The notes under the pieces were generated by a model. The model saw nothing but the letters and a program-made list of their open reading frames with translations. It did not search any database and was not told the origin of the DNA. DNA of 64,000 bases from positions 1 through 64,000 of the forward strand of contig JAEEQB010000023.1 of the NCBI GenBank assembly GCA_016285075.1, written 5' to 3'. Positions within the stretch are counted from its first letter, which is position 1. Each line of letters starts with the position of its first letter. This document shows, one piece after another, positions 28,586 through 39,900 of this stretch. The position numbers were made by a program, and so were the translations under genes. The DNA comes from Prevotella sp. (GTDB lineage: Bacteria > Bacteroidota > Bacteroidia > Bacteroidales > Bacteroidaceae).

Positions 28586-28641
28586 TGCTCATGGTATATC
28601 CATAAGCAGGACACACTATCAGTACCCCCCCCCCGACATGC

Positions 28642-30960
28642 CTACAATGGCATGCTGGGTTTCATCACGTCATGACCCTTCACGGTCTTCTGCCTGGAGA
28701 GGCTGAAAGGTGCTGTGACGCGGATATCCTCTACACTGGCTCCGAAGCCGATGGTATATTTGCCGGCAGCGGTCTCCCAGGCCTGAGTGGTCTCGTTATA
28801 GGAAGCCATATCGCGGAGCGATAGTCTCATGGTAAGTGTCTCACTCTGTTTGGGCTGGAGTTCACGCGTCTTGGCAAACGCCTTCAGCTCGCGGGCAGGC
28901 TTCTCCAGTCCGCCAGCGGGAGCACTGACATAAAGTTCTACGACCTCTTTTCCTGCACGGTTGCCTGTATTGGTGACGGTGACAGACGCTGTAAGGCCAT
29001 CCTTGGTGGCTTTCACCACTGGCCTGCTATAAGAGAACGTGGTATAACTCAGACCGAAACCGAATGGATAAGACACCGGTTCATTGGCGGTGGTGAAGTG
29101 ACGATAACCCACATTGATGCCTTCTATGTGCTTGGTGTAATCTTGAAATTCCACCTTGTCGTTACCACGTCTTCGACCAAACGTATTAGCGGCAGGACGG
29201 ACATTGGGATAACTGGCACTCGACGGGAGGTCGATGAGATTGTTGGGCCATGTCATAGTGAGTTTGCCGGAAGGATAAGCCTTGCCAGTCAGTACATCGG
29301 CCACCGAATAGCCGCCCTCTTGTCCTGGCTGCCAGGCAAGGAGGATGGCATCGGGCATCGACTTCCATGAGGCAGTCTCAATGACATTACCCATATTGAG
29401 CACTACGACAACAGGCTTGCCGGCCAAGTGAAAGGCGTTGCAAACGTCCGTGATGAGCTGGCGTTCAACGTCATTGAGGGTGAAGTCACCGTCCTCCTTA
29501 CGGTCAGAGCCTTCGCCAGCCTGACGACCCAAGGTAATGATGGCAAGGTCGGACTCCTGAGCCTGGGCATTGATGATGGCACGGCTGACGGCCATCTCCG
29601 GCAACAGAGGCTTGCCCCAGAACCAGCCGCCCCGGGCAGAAGCCGCGGCTGTGAGGTTCTGCTGGTAAGTCTGATAACTCCTGTAGACGTCGGCAAGTTT
29701 CTTGTTCACCTTCAGTCCCGATTCAGTGAGCCCTTGCATCAGGTCAATGGTATAGGCTTTGTTCACATCGCCAGAGCCGGTGCCGCCGGCAATGAAGTCG
29801 TATGACGTGACACCGAAGACCGAGATGGTCTTCGAGCCATCCATCGGCAACGTCTGCCCTTCGTTCTTCAGAAGTACCATTCCCTCAGTAGCGCTGCGGC
29901 GTGTTACGTCAGCATGGGCCTTCAGGTCTGGCTTGTTAGAGTATTTGTAGGCACGGAAAGCGGGTGTCTTGACGAGATACTGCAAAATGCGCTTGACGCA
30001 GATGTCAAGGTCGGACTCTTTCAAGACACCGCTCTTCACCTTGTCAATAATATCCTTGATCTGAGACTCGTTGCCTGGTTCCATCAGGTCGTTGCCTGCC
30101 TGAATCTGAGCAGCAGTATTGCGCAGGCCTGTCCAGTCGGTCATGACGATGCCGTTGAACCCCCATTCATCGCGCAGAATGGTGGTGAGCAGTTCACCGT
30201 TCTCCTGAGTGAAGGGTCCGTTGAGGCGGTTATAGGACGACATCACCGTCCAGGGAGCAGCCTCACGCACGGCAATCTCAAAGCCTTTCAGGTAAATCTC
30301 GCGCAGGGCACGCTGTGACATCACCTCGTCAACGCCCATGCGATTGGTCTCCTGAGAGTTACCGGCAAAATGCTTGACAGAGGTTCCCACACCCTGACTC
30401 TGCACTCCACGGACGTAGGCCGCAGCAATCTTTCCCGTCACAAGTGGGTCTTCGGAATAATACTCGAAGTTACGGCCGCAAAGCGGTGAACGGTGAATGT
30501 TCATGCCGGGAGCGAGCAATACGTCGCAACCATATTCCAAAACCTCGTTACCTATGCACTTTCCCACCTCCTCAACGAGTTGGGTGTTCCAAGTACAGGC
30601 GAGCGCAGTACCCACTGGGAACCCTGTGCAGAAATAGGTATTGGTGTCGTTGTCGCGTCTGGGACTGATTCTTACACCTGCAGGACCGTCAGTGAGAACC
30701 GTAGAGGGAATGCCAAGCCGGGGAATGGCCTGAGTGGCACCGGCAGCACCAGGCACACGTTGAGCATGCCCGCCAATCATACCATTGTCGCCTGCAGTTG
30801 ATATCTGGCGGTTACCGCCTACGACGAGCATGGCTTTCTCCTCAAGCGTCATGGCTTTGAGAACTTCATCCACATTGTTTGCTTGTAGTTTCACTTGCGC
30901 AGTGATGGTACTGACACTCATAAAGAATAGAGCACAGATGTTTAGAATCGTTTTTTTCAT
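28642..30960 (-). CDS. GH3 beta-glucosidase-like, secreted
   Basis: GFNGIVMTDWTGL nucleophile motif; GH3_C and fibronectin III-like C-terminus; signal peptide with start at 30960. Confidence 0.94.
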   Translation of the reverse strand: MKKTILNICALFFMSVSTITAQVKLQANNVDEVLKAMTLEEKAMLVVGGNRQISTAGDNGMIGGHAQRVPGAAGATQAIPRLGIPSTVLTDGPAGVRISPRRDNDTNTYFCTGFPVGTALACTWNTQLVEEVGKCIGNEVLEYGCDVLLAPGMNIHRSPLCGRNFEYYSEDPLVTGKIAAAYVRGVQSQGVGTSVKHFAGNSQETNRMGVDEVMSQRALREIYLKGFEIAVREAAPWTVMSSYNRLNGPFTQENGELLTTILRDEWGFNGIVMTDWTGLRNTAAQIQAGNDLMEPGNESQIKDIIDKVKSGVLKESDLDICVKRILQYLVKTPAFRAYKYSNKPDLKAHADVTRRSATEGMVLLKNEGQTLPMDGSKTISVFGVTSYDFIAGGTGSGDVNKAYTIDLMQGLTESGLKVNKKLADVYRSYQTYQQNLTAAASARGGWFWGKPLLPEMAVSRAIINAQAQESDLAIITLGRQAGEGSDRKEDGDFTLNDVERQLITDVCNAFHLAGKPVVVVLNMGNVIETASWKSMPDAILLAWQPGQEGGYSVADVLTGKAYPSGKLTMTWPNNLIDLPSSASYPNVRPAANTFGRRRGNDKVEFQDYTKHIEGINVGYRHFTTANEPVSYPFGFGLSYTTFSYSRPVVKATKDGLTASVTVTNTGNRAGKEVVELYVSAPAGGLEKPARELKAFAKTRELQPKQSETLTMRLSLRDMASYNETTQAWETAAGKYTIGFGASVEDIRVTAPFSLSRQKTVKGHDVMKPSMPL

Positions 30961-31266
30961 AATAATGACATTTTGTTGGCAGTGCAAAGATATAAAAAGG
31001 TGTGCTATCCGCAAAGAAATACATACCTTTTTTATATAAGTTTAGTAGTTTCCTGTTAACCACACACGAATCTGCATTGATGATCATGACTCGACTTTCA
31101 CAAATAAGAAACGGACTGAAAGGTCAAAAGCTTACAGCAGCTACCCCTTCAGGACGCACTTGCAAAAGTTGAATGATCATGACTGATTCTGGTGCTTTTT
31201 ACACATTTCCCAGACTAGTACAAAAAAAAATCTCACAGAAAATGATGTTATTTCGATTCATTTCCT

Positions 31267-31275
31267 TACCTTTGC
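31267..31275 (+). promoter_or_regulatory. Putative -7 box (TACCTTTGC) for the SpoIIE-type phosphatase gene
   Basis: TACCTTTGC about 91 bp upstream of the ATG at 31366. Confidence 0.5.
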
Positions 31276-31365
31276 ACATTGAAAAGTAGGTGACTATCGT
31301 GAAAGCTCCCCAATAGCTATAATGAACCTTACCTCGAGATATTTGTGTAACTTTTTTGCATCGGT

Positions 31366-33210
31366 ATGAAAAAGATTGTCTATCGGATTGTATTGTTGTT
31401 CCTGCTGCTGGCAACAGGTGGTGTTGGCAGTTGGGCTAAAGAACAGTTGCCCCGGAAGCTCCAGGACCTTAGTGACGAAGTCTATCGTTACTATAGCTTG
31501 CGCAACACGGAATCCTTCTTTGACGCCGCAAGTCGGTTGAAGGATGCCACAGAGTTTTCCGACTTTAAAGAGACCTATTATCGTACCTGCAGCTACGAGG
31601 CCATCTATATGTTCGAGTATGTCGACCGCAAGAAGGGCGTACAACTGGCACATGACATTTATCATCATGCCAAATCGAACAACAGTAATGTCGGCACGTA
31701 TTTCGCCACCTTCACCCTAGGCACCATCCGCGAACAGTCAGGCAATATGGGACTGGCTGAAAAGAGTTTCCTTCAGGCGCTGAAACTGAAGGAAAAGTAC
31801 CTGCCCGAAGAGAGTGCTGCCCCTTGCTACTTAGGACTCTGCGAGGTTACGCTTCACAGGAAGGATTACGAGGAGGTGAAGGAGTATGCCCGCAAGGCGC
31901 TGAATGAGCCTGGCATCATGCCGATGAACCAGATTACTGCCTGGAGCTATAAGTGCCTGGCCCGTTACAACGAGGGTGACAGCCTCGGGTTTGAAAATGC
32001 CTATAAGGAACGTGCTCAGCTGATAGCCGAATATGGTGGCCAGGGAGGCTTGTTCGGAGAGCTCATCAACGTCTATCTGGCCAAGAACCGCAAGCAGTGG
32101 CAGCTGGCCCTTGAACGTACGGAAAAACTAGTACACATGCAGAACAAATGTGCACAGAAGGCTTCCATCTACGAACACATGGGAAACTGGAAAGAGGCTC
32201 TCTATTGGCAGAAACAAACGCGTGCGGTCATTGACTCCATCCAGTCATCAGAGGCGCGCTCCCAGATGAACGAGTTCGACACCGAACTGTCCATTACATA
32301 CGCTGAAAACGAGGTAAAGGAACAAGAGCTGGCCAAAGAGCATCTGCTGCTTTACGGAGGTGGTGTCATCGCACTAATCGTCATCGGATTCATGGCCATT
32401 ATAGGTATTCGCAGATCCAAGCACATAAAACGCCTGCAGAGCATACACCGCAAGCTGCAGGATGCCTACGACCAGCTGGAGGTGACCACCCAGGCCAAGG
32501 AGCGCATAGAGAGCGAGCTGCGCATAGCACGCGAGATACAGAAACGCATGCTGCCGCATGTATTCCCCAAACGCAGGGATGTCGACATCTATGCCATGAT
32601 GACCCCTGCCAAAGAGGTCGGTGGCGACCTTTACGGCTATGCCCTGATTGGCGACCTGCTCTATTTCTGTGTGGGCGATGTGAGTGGCAAGGGTGTGCCC
32701 GCAGCCCTCTACATGGCCGAGGTGACACGTATGTTCCGCACATTGGTGGACGGCCGTCTGGCACCCAACGACATTGCCACGCGACTCAATCATGCACTGG
32801 TGGAGGACAACGACCAGGGCATGTTTGTCACCATGTTCATCGGACTCATCGACCTCAAGACGGCCGAGATGAACTTCTGTAATGCCGGTCACAATCCCCC
32901 CCTGCTCAATGGCGAGTTCATGAAGATAGAGTCCAACGCTCCTCTTGGACTGTGGTCGGAAATAAAGTTTGAAGGCGAGAAGGTGGACAACATGCACGGA
33001 AAGACGCTTTTCGTCTATACCGATGGCATCAACGAAGCAGAGAACATCCATAAGGAACAGTTTGGTGACGAGCGTCTGAAATCCTTGTTACAGAAAGACT
33101 GGGGCGATGCCCGCCAGACATCAGAGACCATTCACAAGGCCGTAGAAGACTTCGTTGGCGAAGCAGAACCCAGCGATGACCTTACGAAGATGTGTATCAA
33201 GATGAAGTAG
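31366..33210 (+). CDS. TPR-membrane-SpoIIE family protein phosphatase
   Basis: TPR-like N-terminus, TM VIALIVIGFMAIIGI, coiled coil, EIQKRMLPHVFP.. EVGGDLYGY..CVGDVSGKGVPAALYMA..NAGHNPPLL..VYTDGINEAEN. Confidence 0.93.
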   Translation: MKKIVYRIVLLFLLLATGGVGSWAKEQLPRKLQDLSDEVYRYYSLRNTESFFDAASRLKDATEFSDFKETYYRTCSYEAIYMFEYVDRKKGVQLAHDIYHHAKSNNSNVGTYFATFTLGTIREQSGNMGLAEKSFLQALKLKEKYLPEESAAPCYLGLCEVTLHRKDYEEVKEYARKALNEPGIMPMNQITAWSYKCLARYNEGDSLGFENAYKERAQLIAEYGGQGGLFGELINVYLAKNRKQWQLALERTEKLVHMQNKCAQKASIYEHMGNWKEALYWQKQTRAVIDSIQSSEARSQMNEFDTELSITYAENEVKEQELAKEHLLLYGGGVIALIVIGFMAIIGIRRSKHIKRLQSIHRKLQDAYDQLEVTTQAKERIESELRIAREIQKRMLPHVFPKRRDVDIYAMMTPAKEVGGDLYGYALIGDLLYFCVGDVSGKGVPAALYMAEVTRMFRTLVDGRLAPNDIATRLNHALVEDNDQGMFVTMFIGLIDLKTAEMNFCNAGHNPPLLNGEFMKIESNAPLGLWSEIKFEGEKVDNMHGKTLFVYTDGINEAENIHKEQFGDERLKSLLQKDWGDARQTSETIHKAVEDFVGEAEPSDDLTKMCIKMK

Positions 33211-33243
33211 CACCCTGAAACGGGGCTTGGCATTTTTTTAATC

Positions 33244-34509
33244 CTATCTGAGTAATTCGTCGTACAGTTCGGCCAACTGCCTTGCGGCAGCCATGTCATC
33301 ATAACGTTCATAGGCTAATGCCAATGCATGTCTTTGACATTGTTTATATCGCTGTTCGTCTGTCAGCATCTCTTCCAAAGCATCAGCCAGGTGTTGAGCG
33401 TCATTAGGCTCATAAATCAGACCGCCATCCCCGACTATCTCGGCAAACGAGCCTGTATTGGGTTCAACGGCAGGCCTTCCTGCAGCAAAGGCCTCGCAAA
33501 GATACAGCCCTACCCCCTCCTGAAAACGCAGCGGCACGGAAAGAACCGTTATCTTGCGGTAGAAACCGGCATGTTCGTCCATGTCGTAAGTATCTTCTAT
33601 GACTACATCATCGGCGTATGGTTTCAAGGTGCGTTTCACCTGCTTCACAAGTTTCCTGTCAGGGCTCATGTATCCCCCGCCAATGCGTAGCTTGAGGTTG
33701 GGAACCGTGCCACGTTGTTTCAGCAGCACGAAGGCATCAGCCAGGATGTCCAGCCCGTCGAGTTCATTCATGCGGTAGAAGAAGCCGATGGTTGGGTCAG
33801 CAGGATATTCTTCGGACTGGTACTTGGTCACATCGACGCCAGGATATATCACATTCACATGTCCTAACTGCGGCAGTCTGACATTTACAATCTGCTGATA
33901 GTAATAACTGGTGGTGATGAACCGATCCACATACTTGGCATTTGCCAAAACGCCTTGCCAGGCTTTTTCCGCAAACTCGCTCTTCAGACTGTCAATCCAC
34001 ACCTCTTCGTCTTGCAAGGAGCAGACAATGGGAATATTCGTTTCTTTCTTTAGCTCTTTAGCGATGCCAAGCAACAACGACGAGGATAGCTGTATCACAT
34101 CGGGCTTCTCAGCCTGTCTCACCCATTCAGTCAATTGCCTTACATTCTCCTCAAATGCCACCCCCTCGCCTTCTATCATGCTGAGTGTCATACCCTCCAT
34201 GCCCTCAGCAGAGGTTGTGCCAGACAACGAGGAGGCCATATCGAGCAAAACGTCAGACCCCAACATGCGTTTCATCCACGATGGCATCCTGCGATTACAG
34301 AATATTTTCTGTTCCAAAAAGTAAGTGGTGGCAGGGAAGAACAACGGCACATCGCCTTGAAACGAGGCTTGTTTCAGAGGCAGATACAGGGGCATGATGA
34401 CCACGTCGTGACCAGCCTTCCGCAGCGCCGATGCCTGCAGGCTGTCACGGAAACAGTTGCCGCAATAGAACGAATCCCCCGATCCTGGTAGTATAAAAAG
34501 TATTTTCAT
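33244..34509 (-). CDS. Glycosyltransferase family 4 protein
   Basis: MKILFILPGSGDSFYCGNCFRDS.. and GT-B C-terminal half with VPLRFQEGVGLYLCEAFAAGRPAVEPNTGSFAEIV. Confidence 0.87.
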   Translation of the reverse strand: MKILFILPGSGDSFYCGNCFRDSLQASALRKAGHDVVIMPLYLPLKQASFQGDVPLFFPATTYFLEQKIFCNRRMPSWMKRMLGSDVLLDMASSLSGTTSAEGMEGMTLSMIEGEGVAFEENVRQLTEWVRQAEKPDVIQLSSSLLLGIAKELKKETNIPIVCSLQDEEVWIDSLKSEFAEKAWQGVLANAKYVDRFITTSYYYQQIVNVRLPQLGHVNVIYPGVDVTKYQSEEYPADPTIGFFYRMNELDGLDILADAFVLLKQRGTVPNLKLRIGGGYMSPDRKLVKQVKRTLKPYADDVVIEDTYDMDEHAGFYRKITVLSVPLRFQEGVGLYLCEAFAAGRPAVEPNTGSFAEIVGDGGLIYEPNDAQHLADALEEMLTDEQRYKQCQRHALALAYERYDDMAAARQLAELYDELLR

Positions 34510-34565
34510 TCCGTCTGTCTTTCTTTATTCCTACATTTAGTAATCGTCAAATGTAATCTCAGCTA

Positions 34566-36605
34566 CTATATTCCTCTATATTCCGACGGTAGCACACCGA
34601 ACATCTTCTTGAACTGGCTGGAGAAGTTGCGGGGAGTAGAGAAGCCGACGCGGACGGAAACTTCATTGATGGAGAGGCTCGGATTGTCGGCGAGCAGTTG
34701 GGCAGCACGCTTCAGCCGTACGTTACGAATGAAGTCGGCGGGCGAGATGCCAAGCATGTTGCGCAGTTTGCCATAGAGGTTGGTACGACTCAGGGCCACG
34801 TCTGTGGCCAGCTGATCCACGCAATAGTCCTCGTCGGAGATATGCGCTTCGATGGCTTTCAGCAGTTTGGCAACCAACGCTTCCTCCTCGGGGTTCACAC
34901 CAATCTTCTTCGGGTCAATGTTTGTGTTGTCGGCAAACTGGTGGCGGGCATCTTCGCGCATCTCAAAAAGTTCGTTCACACGGTTGTCGTTTTCACGCAC
35001 CAAGGCCGCCTTCTTTTTCTTTAGATATAGTGTAAGGGAAAAAACGACAAAAGCACAAAGCAAAAGAGCATACAGGGTTTTCGCCCACCACGTCAGCCAG
35101 AACGGGGGACGGACGGATAGTTGCACGCTCAGGGATTCACTCCACTCGCCATCTGCTGAGGCGGCCTGTGCTTCAAAGATATACTCCCCTGGCGGAAGGG
35201 CTTTGTAATCGGCTTCGGCAAGACCGATGGTTTCGCCGACAACGTGCCATTCATCCTCAAGTCCACACAAGCGGTAGCGGTAGCGGGTGTGCGAGGGATA
35301 GGCATAGTCGAGGGAAGAGAACTGGAAGGTAAGATAGTTTTTGTTATATGGGAGTGTTAATCCTACGTCTTGTGCACATATCTCATCGTGACCGTTTACT
35401 TGTAGAAGAGTGAGTACGGGAGCTTGCGGATTAGCATCGTCTCTCAACCATTCCGGACGGAACACCGTTGCTGCTGAGCTGTGATGAACAAACACCAGAC
35501 GACCGTCATCCGTCAGACAGGCAGCACGATCCATCATGGAAACAGCCGGGATGCCGTCGTTCTCTCCATAATTGACTACAGTGGGTGTAATCCTTGAAAT
35601 GCCGCAAGCTGTACCTGCCCAGATATTTCCTTGGGCATCCATCACCAAACTACGGATACAGTTGTTGGCAAGTCCTGTGACACGTTCTGTTTCTTCCATG
35701 TGGCTCTTAAACAGTCCATTCTGTGTTCCCACCCATAAGTTTCCTTTTGTATCACGCAAGATACAGTTATACTTGTCGGAGTATTCCCCAATGAATTCTA
35801 CGGGTTTGAAAGCAGCCAGCGTGTCGGCTTTGGTGTCAAGCAGACAAGCACCGTTCTGTGTATAGAGTAACACCCACGGTTCATCCAATGCACAGGCTCC
35901 TACGATGTTTCGATAGCCATTTAACTGGGGCAGACGCTCGTTGAGAGGGTCGAAGCGGTTTACGTCAGGCAGGAAATAGCCTATCCTGTTAAGGCCACGC
36001 TTCTGCAACAGCCGTCCGTCACCAAGCCTGACGTTTAATGCTGCTGCCCCTCGGGCAATTCCTATCAAGGGATTATCTTCAAGTATTTCCGCCATCTGCC
36101 GTTGAGGCGGTGTGTATATAATGCCGTTTCCCAGCGTCCCCGTCCAAGTGCCGCCTTGCCAGTCGCAGACGGTTTCTGGTGAAAACTTAAGCTCGGCTAT
36201 GCCGCTTGGATCGTCCATGAATGCCCCTAAAGAGCGAAGCCGTCCTTCTATGTCATAGCGGAATGACCGTGAGCGCATGTCGAAGAGGTAAATGCGGTAG
36301 AAGTCGCGCAACCACAGCAGCGAGTCGCCCTGCCACTGATGGCCATAGCCCGCCGAGTCGGCATAGTGCTCCAGCATGTACGTCTTCCGTCGGTCGCAGG
36401 GTACAACGGTAAAGCCCGCCCCATTGCTGATGCAGAACACTCCCTCGCAGTTCACCAGCATCTGGTGGTTGGGTAGCGCGATGATCTGCCGCACCTCGCC
36501 CGTGGGCAATCCGTCCAGAACGCCCCATTGCCGTTTCTGGGCGTCCATTGTCGCCCAGCAAAGCACCATACTTATTGCCAACAGTACCTTTATTCTCCTA
36601 TCCAT
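34566..36605 (-). CDS. Two-component-regulator-propeller/Y_Y_Y protein with AraC-type HTH and no kinase or receiver domain
   Basis: Propeller repeats (GNLWVGTQNGLFK, GNIWAGTACGISRI), Y_Y_Y domain, TM, C-terminal AraC HTH (SINEVSVRVGFSTPRNFSSQFKKMFGVLPSEYR); start at 36605. Confidence 0.85.
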   Translation of the reverse strand: MDRRIKVLLAISMVLCWATMDAQKRQWGVLDGLPTGEVRQIIALPNHQMLVNCEGVFCISNGAGFTVVPCDRRKTYMLEHYADSAGYGHQWQGDSLLWLRDFYRIYLFDMRSRSFRYDIEGRLRSLGAFMDDPSGIAELKFSPETVCDWQGGTWTGTLGNGIIYTPPQRQMAEILEDNPLIGIARGAAALNVRLGDGRLLQKRGLNRIGYFLPDVNRFDPLNERLPQLNGYRNIVGACALDEPWVLLYTQNGACLLDTKADTLAAFKPVEFIGEYSDKYNCILRDTKGNLWVGTQNGLFKSHMEETERVTGLANNCIRSLVMDAQGNIWAGTACGISRITPTVVNYGENDGIPAVSMMDRAACLTDDGRLVFVHHSSAATVFRPEWLRDDANPQAPVLTLLQVNGHDEICAQDVGLTLPYNKNYLTFQFSSLDYAYPSHTRYRYRLCGLEDEWHVVGETIGLAEADYKALPPGEYIFEAQAASADGEWSESLSVQLSVRPPFWLTWWAKTLYALLLCAFVVFSLTLYLKKKKAALVRENDNRVNELFEMREDARHQFADNTNIDPKKIGVNPEEEALVAKLLKAIEAHISDEDYCVDQLATDVALSRTNLYGKLRNMLGISPADFIRNVRLKRAAQLLADNPSLSINEVSVRVGFSTPRNFSSQFKKMFGVLPSEYRGI

Positions 36606-36932
36606 TACATCTTTTGACGATTCTTCTATAGCTAACCTCTGCAAGGTGTTATAAAACGTCTCTGCCTTCGGTCTGCCGATGTCTGCTGCAAAGGTACAGT
36701 TTTTTATCAAGAAAACTACCTGGAACGTGCAAATTATATGTCTGAAACGTGCTTTTTCAGTCATTTGTACGCCAGCGACAGCGTGATTAGGACGAAAGAG
36801 ACATGTGTGTATGCGCTAAAATGTCTAATTTTGCAACAGCACTCCCGCCACAGGTCTCTCTTCCTTTCACCATAAACCCAAGCAAACTGGATGGACGTTG
36901 ACTGTTCGGAATCATCAAAATAACAATATCCA

Positions 36933-39900
36933 ATGAAATATTTACTAACTTTACTCTTTTCGGTTTTCGTGTGCGCCGTTCAAGCACAGATGACATATAA
37001 GATGGCTGGCCCCTACGAGGTAGTGGCACGTGATGGACAATACGCCTACACAAAAGGAGGCAGCGAACGTGACATGTGGACGGCGTGGCAGTTGGCACAG
37101 AAGGGCGACAGCCAGTCGGCAGTGGAAATCGTCAATGCCTACGCCAAGACGCTCCAGCGGTTTGACGGACACGATGCGCCACTGTGCGCTATTCAAGCCT
37201 ACTGGCTGGTGAGGGCAATGATACTTGCAAAGGAACATCAAACTCCAGAATGGGTAGCAATGATTCGTCGGGCTGTTCTGCCAGTATTGGAGCAGTTCGA
37301 GGCCGACAGCCCGTTTGCCAACGGCAACTGGGGAGCCATCGTAAACCGTTGCAGGATGGCGTGCGCCATCTTCTTGGAGGACAGCGCGCTCTGTCAAGCC
37401 AGCATTGACTATTACCTGAATGCCCGTGACAACGGAGCCTTGCCACGATATGTGGGCGAGACGGGCCAGTGTCAGGAGACGGGACGTGACCAGGCACATG
37501 TGCAATTAGGACTAGGAGCACTGTGCGACATCTGCGAAATGGCATGGACAAAGGGTAAAGACCTTTGGGGTGCACTCGACAATCGACTGATGAAAGGTCT
37601 TGAATATACCGCTCGCTACAACTTGGGCTACGACGTGCCTTTTGAGACGTGGCAGGACTGCACAGGTCTCTACTGCCAATGGACGGAGCCAGGAGCTATG
37701 CAGCGCGGACACATCCGCTGTATCTATGATGCGGCCTACGAGCACTATACGACGGTGAAAGGCCAGAAGATGCCATATACGAAGAAGCTCCTCGACCTGC
37801 AACAAAAGGCGAAGCGGCGAGGAGAGATCATTCAGAACATGGAGGCTGACCAGTTTGTTGTGAAAGGCTCCCTCTCTATAGAGGAGAACGGGGGGAGAGG
37901 CTTGCATCAAGTCTTTACTTTTCCCGCTCCTGAAGGTGCACCTCTGAAGCACGACTACGATGTGTTCGTTCGTCCGCGAAGTAGTCAGGAATGGACAAGG
38001 GTGGATACGTATATGGCGAGAGTAAACGCATCTGTGGGGAACAACAGACACAGGGTCTCGGAAATCAGCTATAGCATGTTTGACTTTACGGGCGATGTTG
38101 ATGTGCGGGTGGTCAGCAAGCACAAGAAGTTCAAGGCTGCGAGCATAAGACCAGACTTTCGGGGTGTGACAGCCAACGTGCAAAATGACAGCACCGTTCA
38201 GTTCATGCTCTTCCAGCCAGAGAACGTGAGCGTGGAGTTCGACGGCAACATCACCAACAACCTGCTGCTCTTCACCTCAAAGCCTGTTGTCGCCAAAGAT
38301 GATGCCGAGCGGCAGGCAAAGGCCAACGGGTGCGAGTTCTTGTACTTTGCTCCAGGCTTTTACAGCCAAGACACCATCAAGGTGGCTTCAAACACAACTG
38401 TCTATCTTGCACCCGGCTCCTACTTCACAGGTACCTTCGCCATCGAGGATGCCCACAATGTCAATATCTTTGGGCGCGGCATAGCTCGGCCGAAGAGCGG
38501 CTACGAAGGCTGTCATGTGCATCGCTCGAAGAATGTGCTCATCGACGGGCTGACGGTGAACACATGTCCCGTGGGCGGTTCAGACGGCGTGACCCTGCGC
38601 AATGTGAAGAGCATCTCCCATCCCGGTTGGGGCGATGGCTTGAACGTCTTCGCCTCTCAGAATGTGCTCTACGACCGCGTGTTCTGCCGCAACTCCGATG
38701 ACTGCACCACTGCCTACGCCTCGCGCAAGGGTTTCTTCGGCGACTGCCGCAACGTGACCATGCGCAACTCCACACTCTGGGCCGACGTGGCACACCCCAT
38801 TTTCATCGGAATCCACGGCAATGCAGAGCGTGGCGACACCATCGAGAACCTGCACTACGAAAACATCGACATACTCGGACAGGCAGAGCCGCAGGTGGAT
38901 TATCAGGGCTGCCTGGCCATCAATTGTGGAGACAACAACCTCGTACGCAACGTCACCTTCGAGAACATCCGCATCGAGCAGATTGAACAAGGAAGCATAG
39001 CGCAGGTGAAGGTGGGCTACAATCAGAAATACTGCACAGCCCCTGGACGTGGCGTAGAAAATGTCACTTTCAGGAATATCCGCTATAAGGGCGAGCGGCC
39101 TTATCTTTCCATCATCAACGGCTACAACGATGAGCGCAAGGTGAAAGGTGTCACCTTCGAGAGCATCAAGATCAACGGCCGGCTGCTACACGACAAGATG
39201 GAAGGCAAGCCTGCATGGTATGCCACTGCCGACTATATCCCTATGTACGTGGGCAACCATGTGGAAAACGTTGTCTTCAGCAAGGACGGCCGAAGCACGC
39301 TCGTCAACCAGTCGCTGGCCTATTGTTCATCACAGGTAGATCGTGCCTTGGAACGCCTTCGACCCTACGACTTCACAATGATACCGAGAAACATCCTGAA
39401 TGACGAACAGACATGGAACCTGCGCAAGGCCTCACCACAAGAATGGTGCTCGGGTTTCTGGCCAGGCATCTTGTGGATGGACTTTGCTTATAATAAGAGT
39501 GAGGCCATAGAAAAAGCAGCAAAAAGTTACACCGATGCCCTGCTGCCCGTAGTCGCTCAGCCCGTCTATGACCATGACCTCGGCTTTATCACCATCAATG
39601 CCCTGCTCAAAGGCTATGAAGTAAGTAAGGATAAACGCTACCGTGATGCTGCTCTCCTTGCCGCCGACTCCCTTGCCACACTCTTCAACCCTGCCGTGGG
39701 GACTTTCCTCAGTTGGCCCCGCCATATAAAGGATTATGGTGGTCATAACACCATCATAGACAACATGATGAACCTCGAGTTGCTCTTTTGGGCAGCTGAA
39801 CACGGTGGTTCTCCACATCTGAAGGATATAGCCATCCGCCATGCCGAAACTACTATGAAGCACCATTTCCGTCCTGACGGATCCTGCTATCATGTGGCGG

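Noticed and set aside
32374-33051. 225-aa minus-strand ORF
   Set aside because: Antisense to the SpoIIE phosphatase domain.
37512-38183. 223-aa minus-strand ORF
   Set aside because: Antisense to the three-domain GH/PL gene.
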